A DNA stretch of 64,000 nt, from assembly GCF_013376105.1 (NCBI RefSeq), contig NZ_JAAMFM010000006.1, positions 1-64,000 of the forward strand. The letters run 5' to 3'. Position numbers and translations under genes: made by a program. The stretch is from Arthrobacter wenxiniae (GTDB lineage Bacteria; Actinomycetota; Actinomycetes; Actinomycetales; Micrococcaceae). Positions 63,941 through 64,000 of this stretch are shown here, piece by piece (positions within the stretch are counted from its first letter, which is position 1; every line of letters begins with the position of its first letter). Below the pieces are notes generated by a model. It was not told the origin of the DNA, did no database searches, and saw only the letters and a list, made by a program, of their open reading frames with translations.

Positions 63941-64000
63941 ATGACCGTTACGGTTTACACCAAGCCCGCCTGCGTTCAGTGCAATGCAACGTACCGTGCC
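63941..64000 (+). CDS. nrdH: Glutaredoxin-like NrdH (partial)
   Basis: Only the first 20 residues are in the window (MTVTVYTKPACVQCNATYRA). The CVQC redox motif at residues 11-14 and the start TVTVYTKPACVQC are the NrdH signature: the electron donor for class Ib ribonucleotide reductase. agaagggg precedes the ATG. nrdI, nrdE and nrdF would be expected next, beyond the end. Confidence 0.92.
   Translation, partial: MTVTVYTKPACVQCNATYRA

Overview
The window is GC-rich chromosomal DNA from an actinobacterium, most likely Arthrobacter sensu lato or another member of the Micrococcaceae. The evidence is the tandem clpP1-clpP2 pair followed by clpX, a mycothiol-type DsbA-like oxidoreductase, the folC-DUF4233-ndk order, a very long RNase E/G, the rplU-rpmA-obg-proB-proA-nadD-rsfS block, a DUF222/HNH protein, frequent GTG/TTG starts and strong GC bias. 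The species cannot be fixed from the sequence alone. Nearly everything is conserved housekeeping. The only mobile-element trace is an IS21-like right end at the left edge.

Layout. 1-560: insertion-sequence end and repeat-bearing non-coding DNA. 561-2104: tRNA-Arg, an SSB protein and a lipoprotein. 2160-6232: EttA, then two thioesterases in divergent orientation and a conserved hypothetical. 6503-9337 (minus): truncated haemoglobin, MscS channel, OsmC and a secreted SGNH hydrolase. 9531-13264: aminopeptidase N (minus) and a membrane protein. 13323-18298: RpiB, Nei/Fpg, tRNA-Gly, tRNA-Pro, trigger factor, ClpP1 and ClpP2. 18477-24171: ClpX, the DsbA-like protein, and a three-gene glycosyltransferase / UDP-glucose dehydrogenase / SGNH unit. 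24224-34240: ValS (minus), DUF488, SDR, a T-box leader with ileS-folC-DUF4233, and ndk. 34342-38966: VKOR (minus) and RNase E/G. 39081-40815: TPP riboswitch and a ThiD-TenA fusion. 41159-49995: ribosomal proteins L21 and L27, Obg, ProB, ProA, a small membrane protein, NadD, a tail-anchored Ala/Pro-rich protein, RsfS and a histidine phosphatase. 50126-54953: two identical tRNA-Ala genes, an SEC-C/YchJ-like protein, a glycerol channel (minus), an rRNA methyltransferase, a ROK protein and a 65-residue protein (minus). 55322-58930: a structured leader with metF and metE. 59216-64000: HNH protein, aldehyde dehydrogenase, LysR regulator (minus) and the start of nrdH.

How the genes work together. 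Protein quality control is grouped (tig, clpP1P2, clpX). Translation and its control recur (EttA, ValS, IleS, L21, L27, Obg, RsfS, RNase E/G). Metabolic pairs are proline synthesis (ProB, ProA), methionine synthesis (MetF supplies the methyl donor for MetE) and thiamin synthesis/salvage (ThiD-TenA under a TPP riboswitch). The glycosyltransferase-UGD pair suggests a glucuronate/mannose glycolipid pathway.

The most distinctive signal lies in gene starts. At least a dozen genes have a -10-like TAnnnT hexamer ending 6-7 bases before the start codon, usually with no Shine-Dalgarno, the layout expected for leaderless mRNAs. Other points to examine are a short upstream ORF and three-stem structure before metF, a 12-codon upstream ORF coupled to the methyltransferase, a nadD with no normal start codon before its first beta strand, a DsbA-like protein lacking the second active-site cysteine, and a palindromic duplicated operator-like element between valS and the DUF488 gene. 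I saw no CRISPR array, prophage, biosynthetic cluster or defence island.
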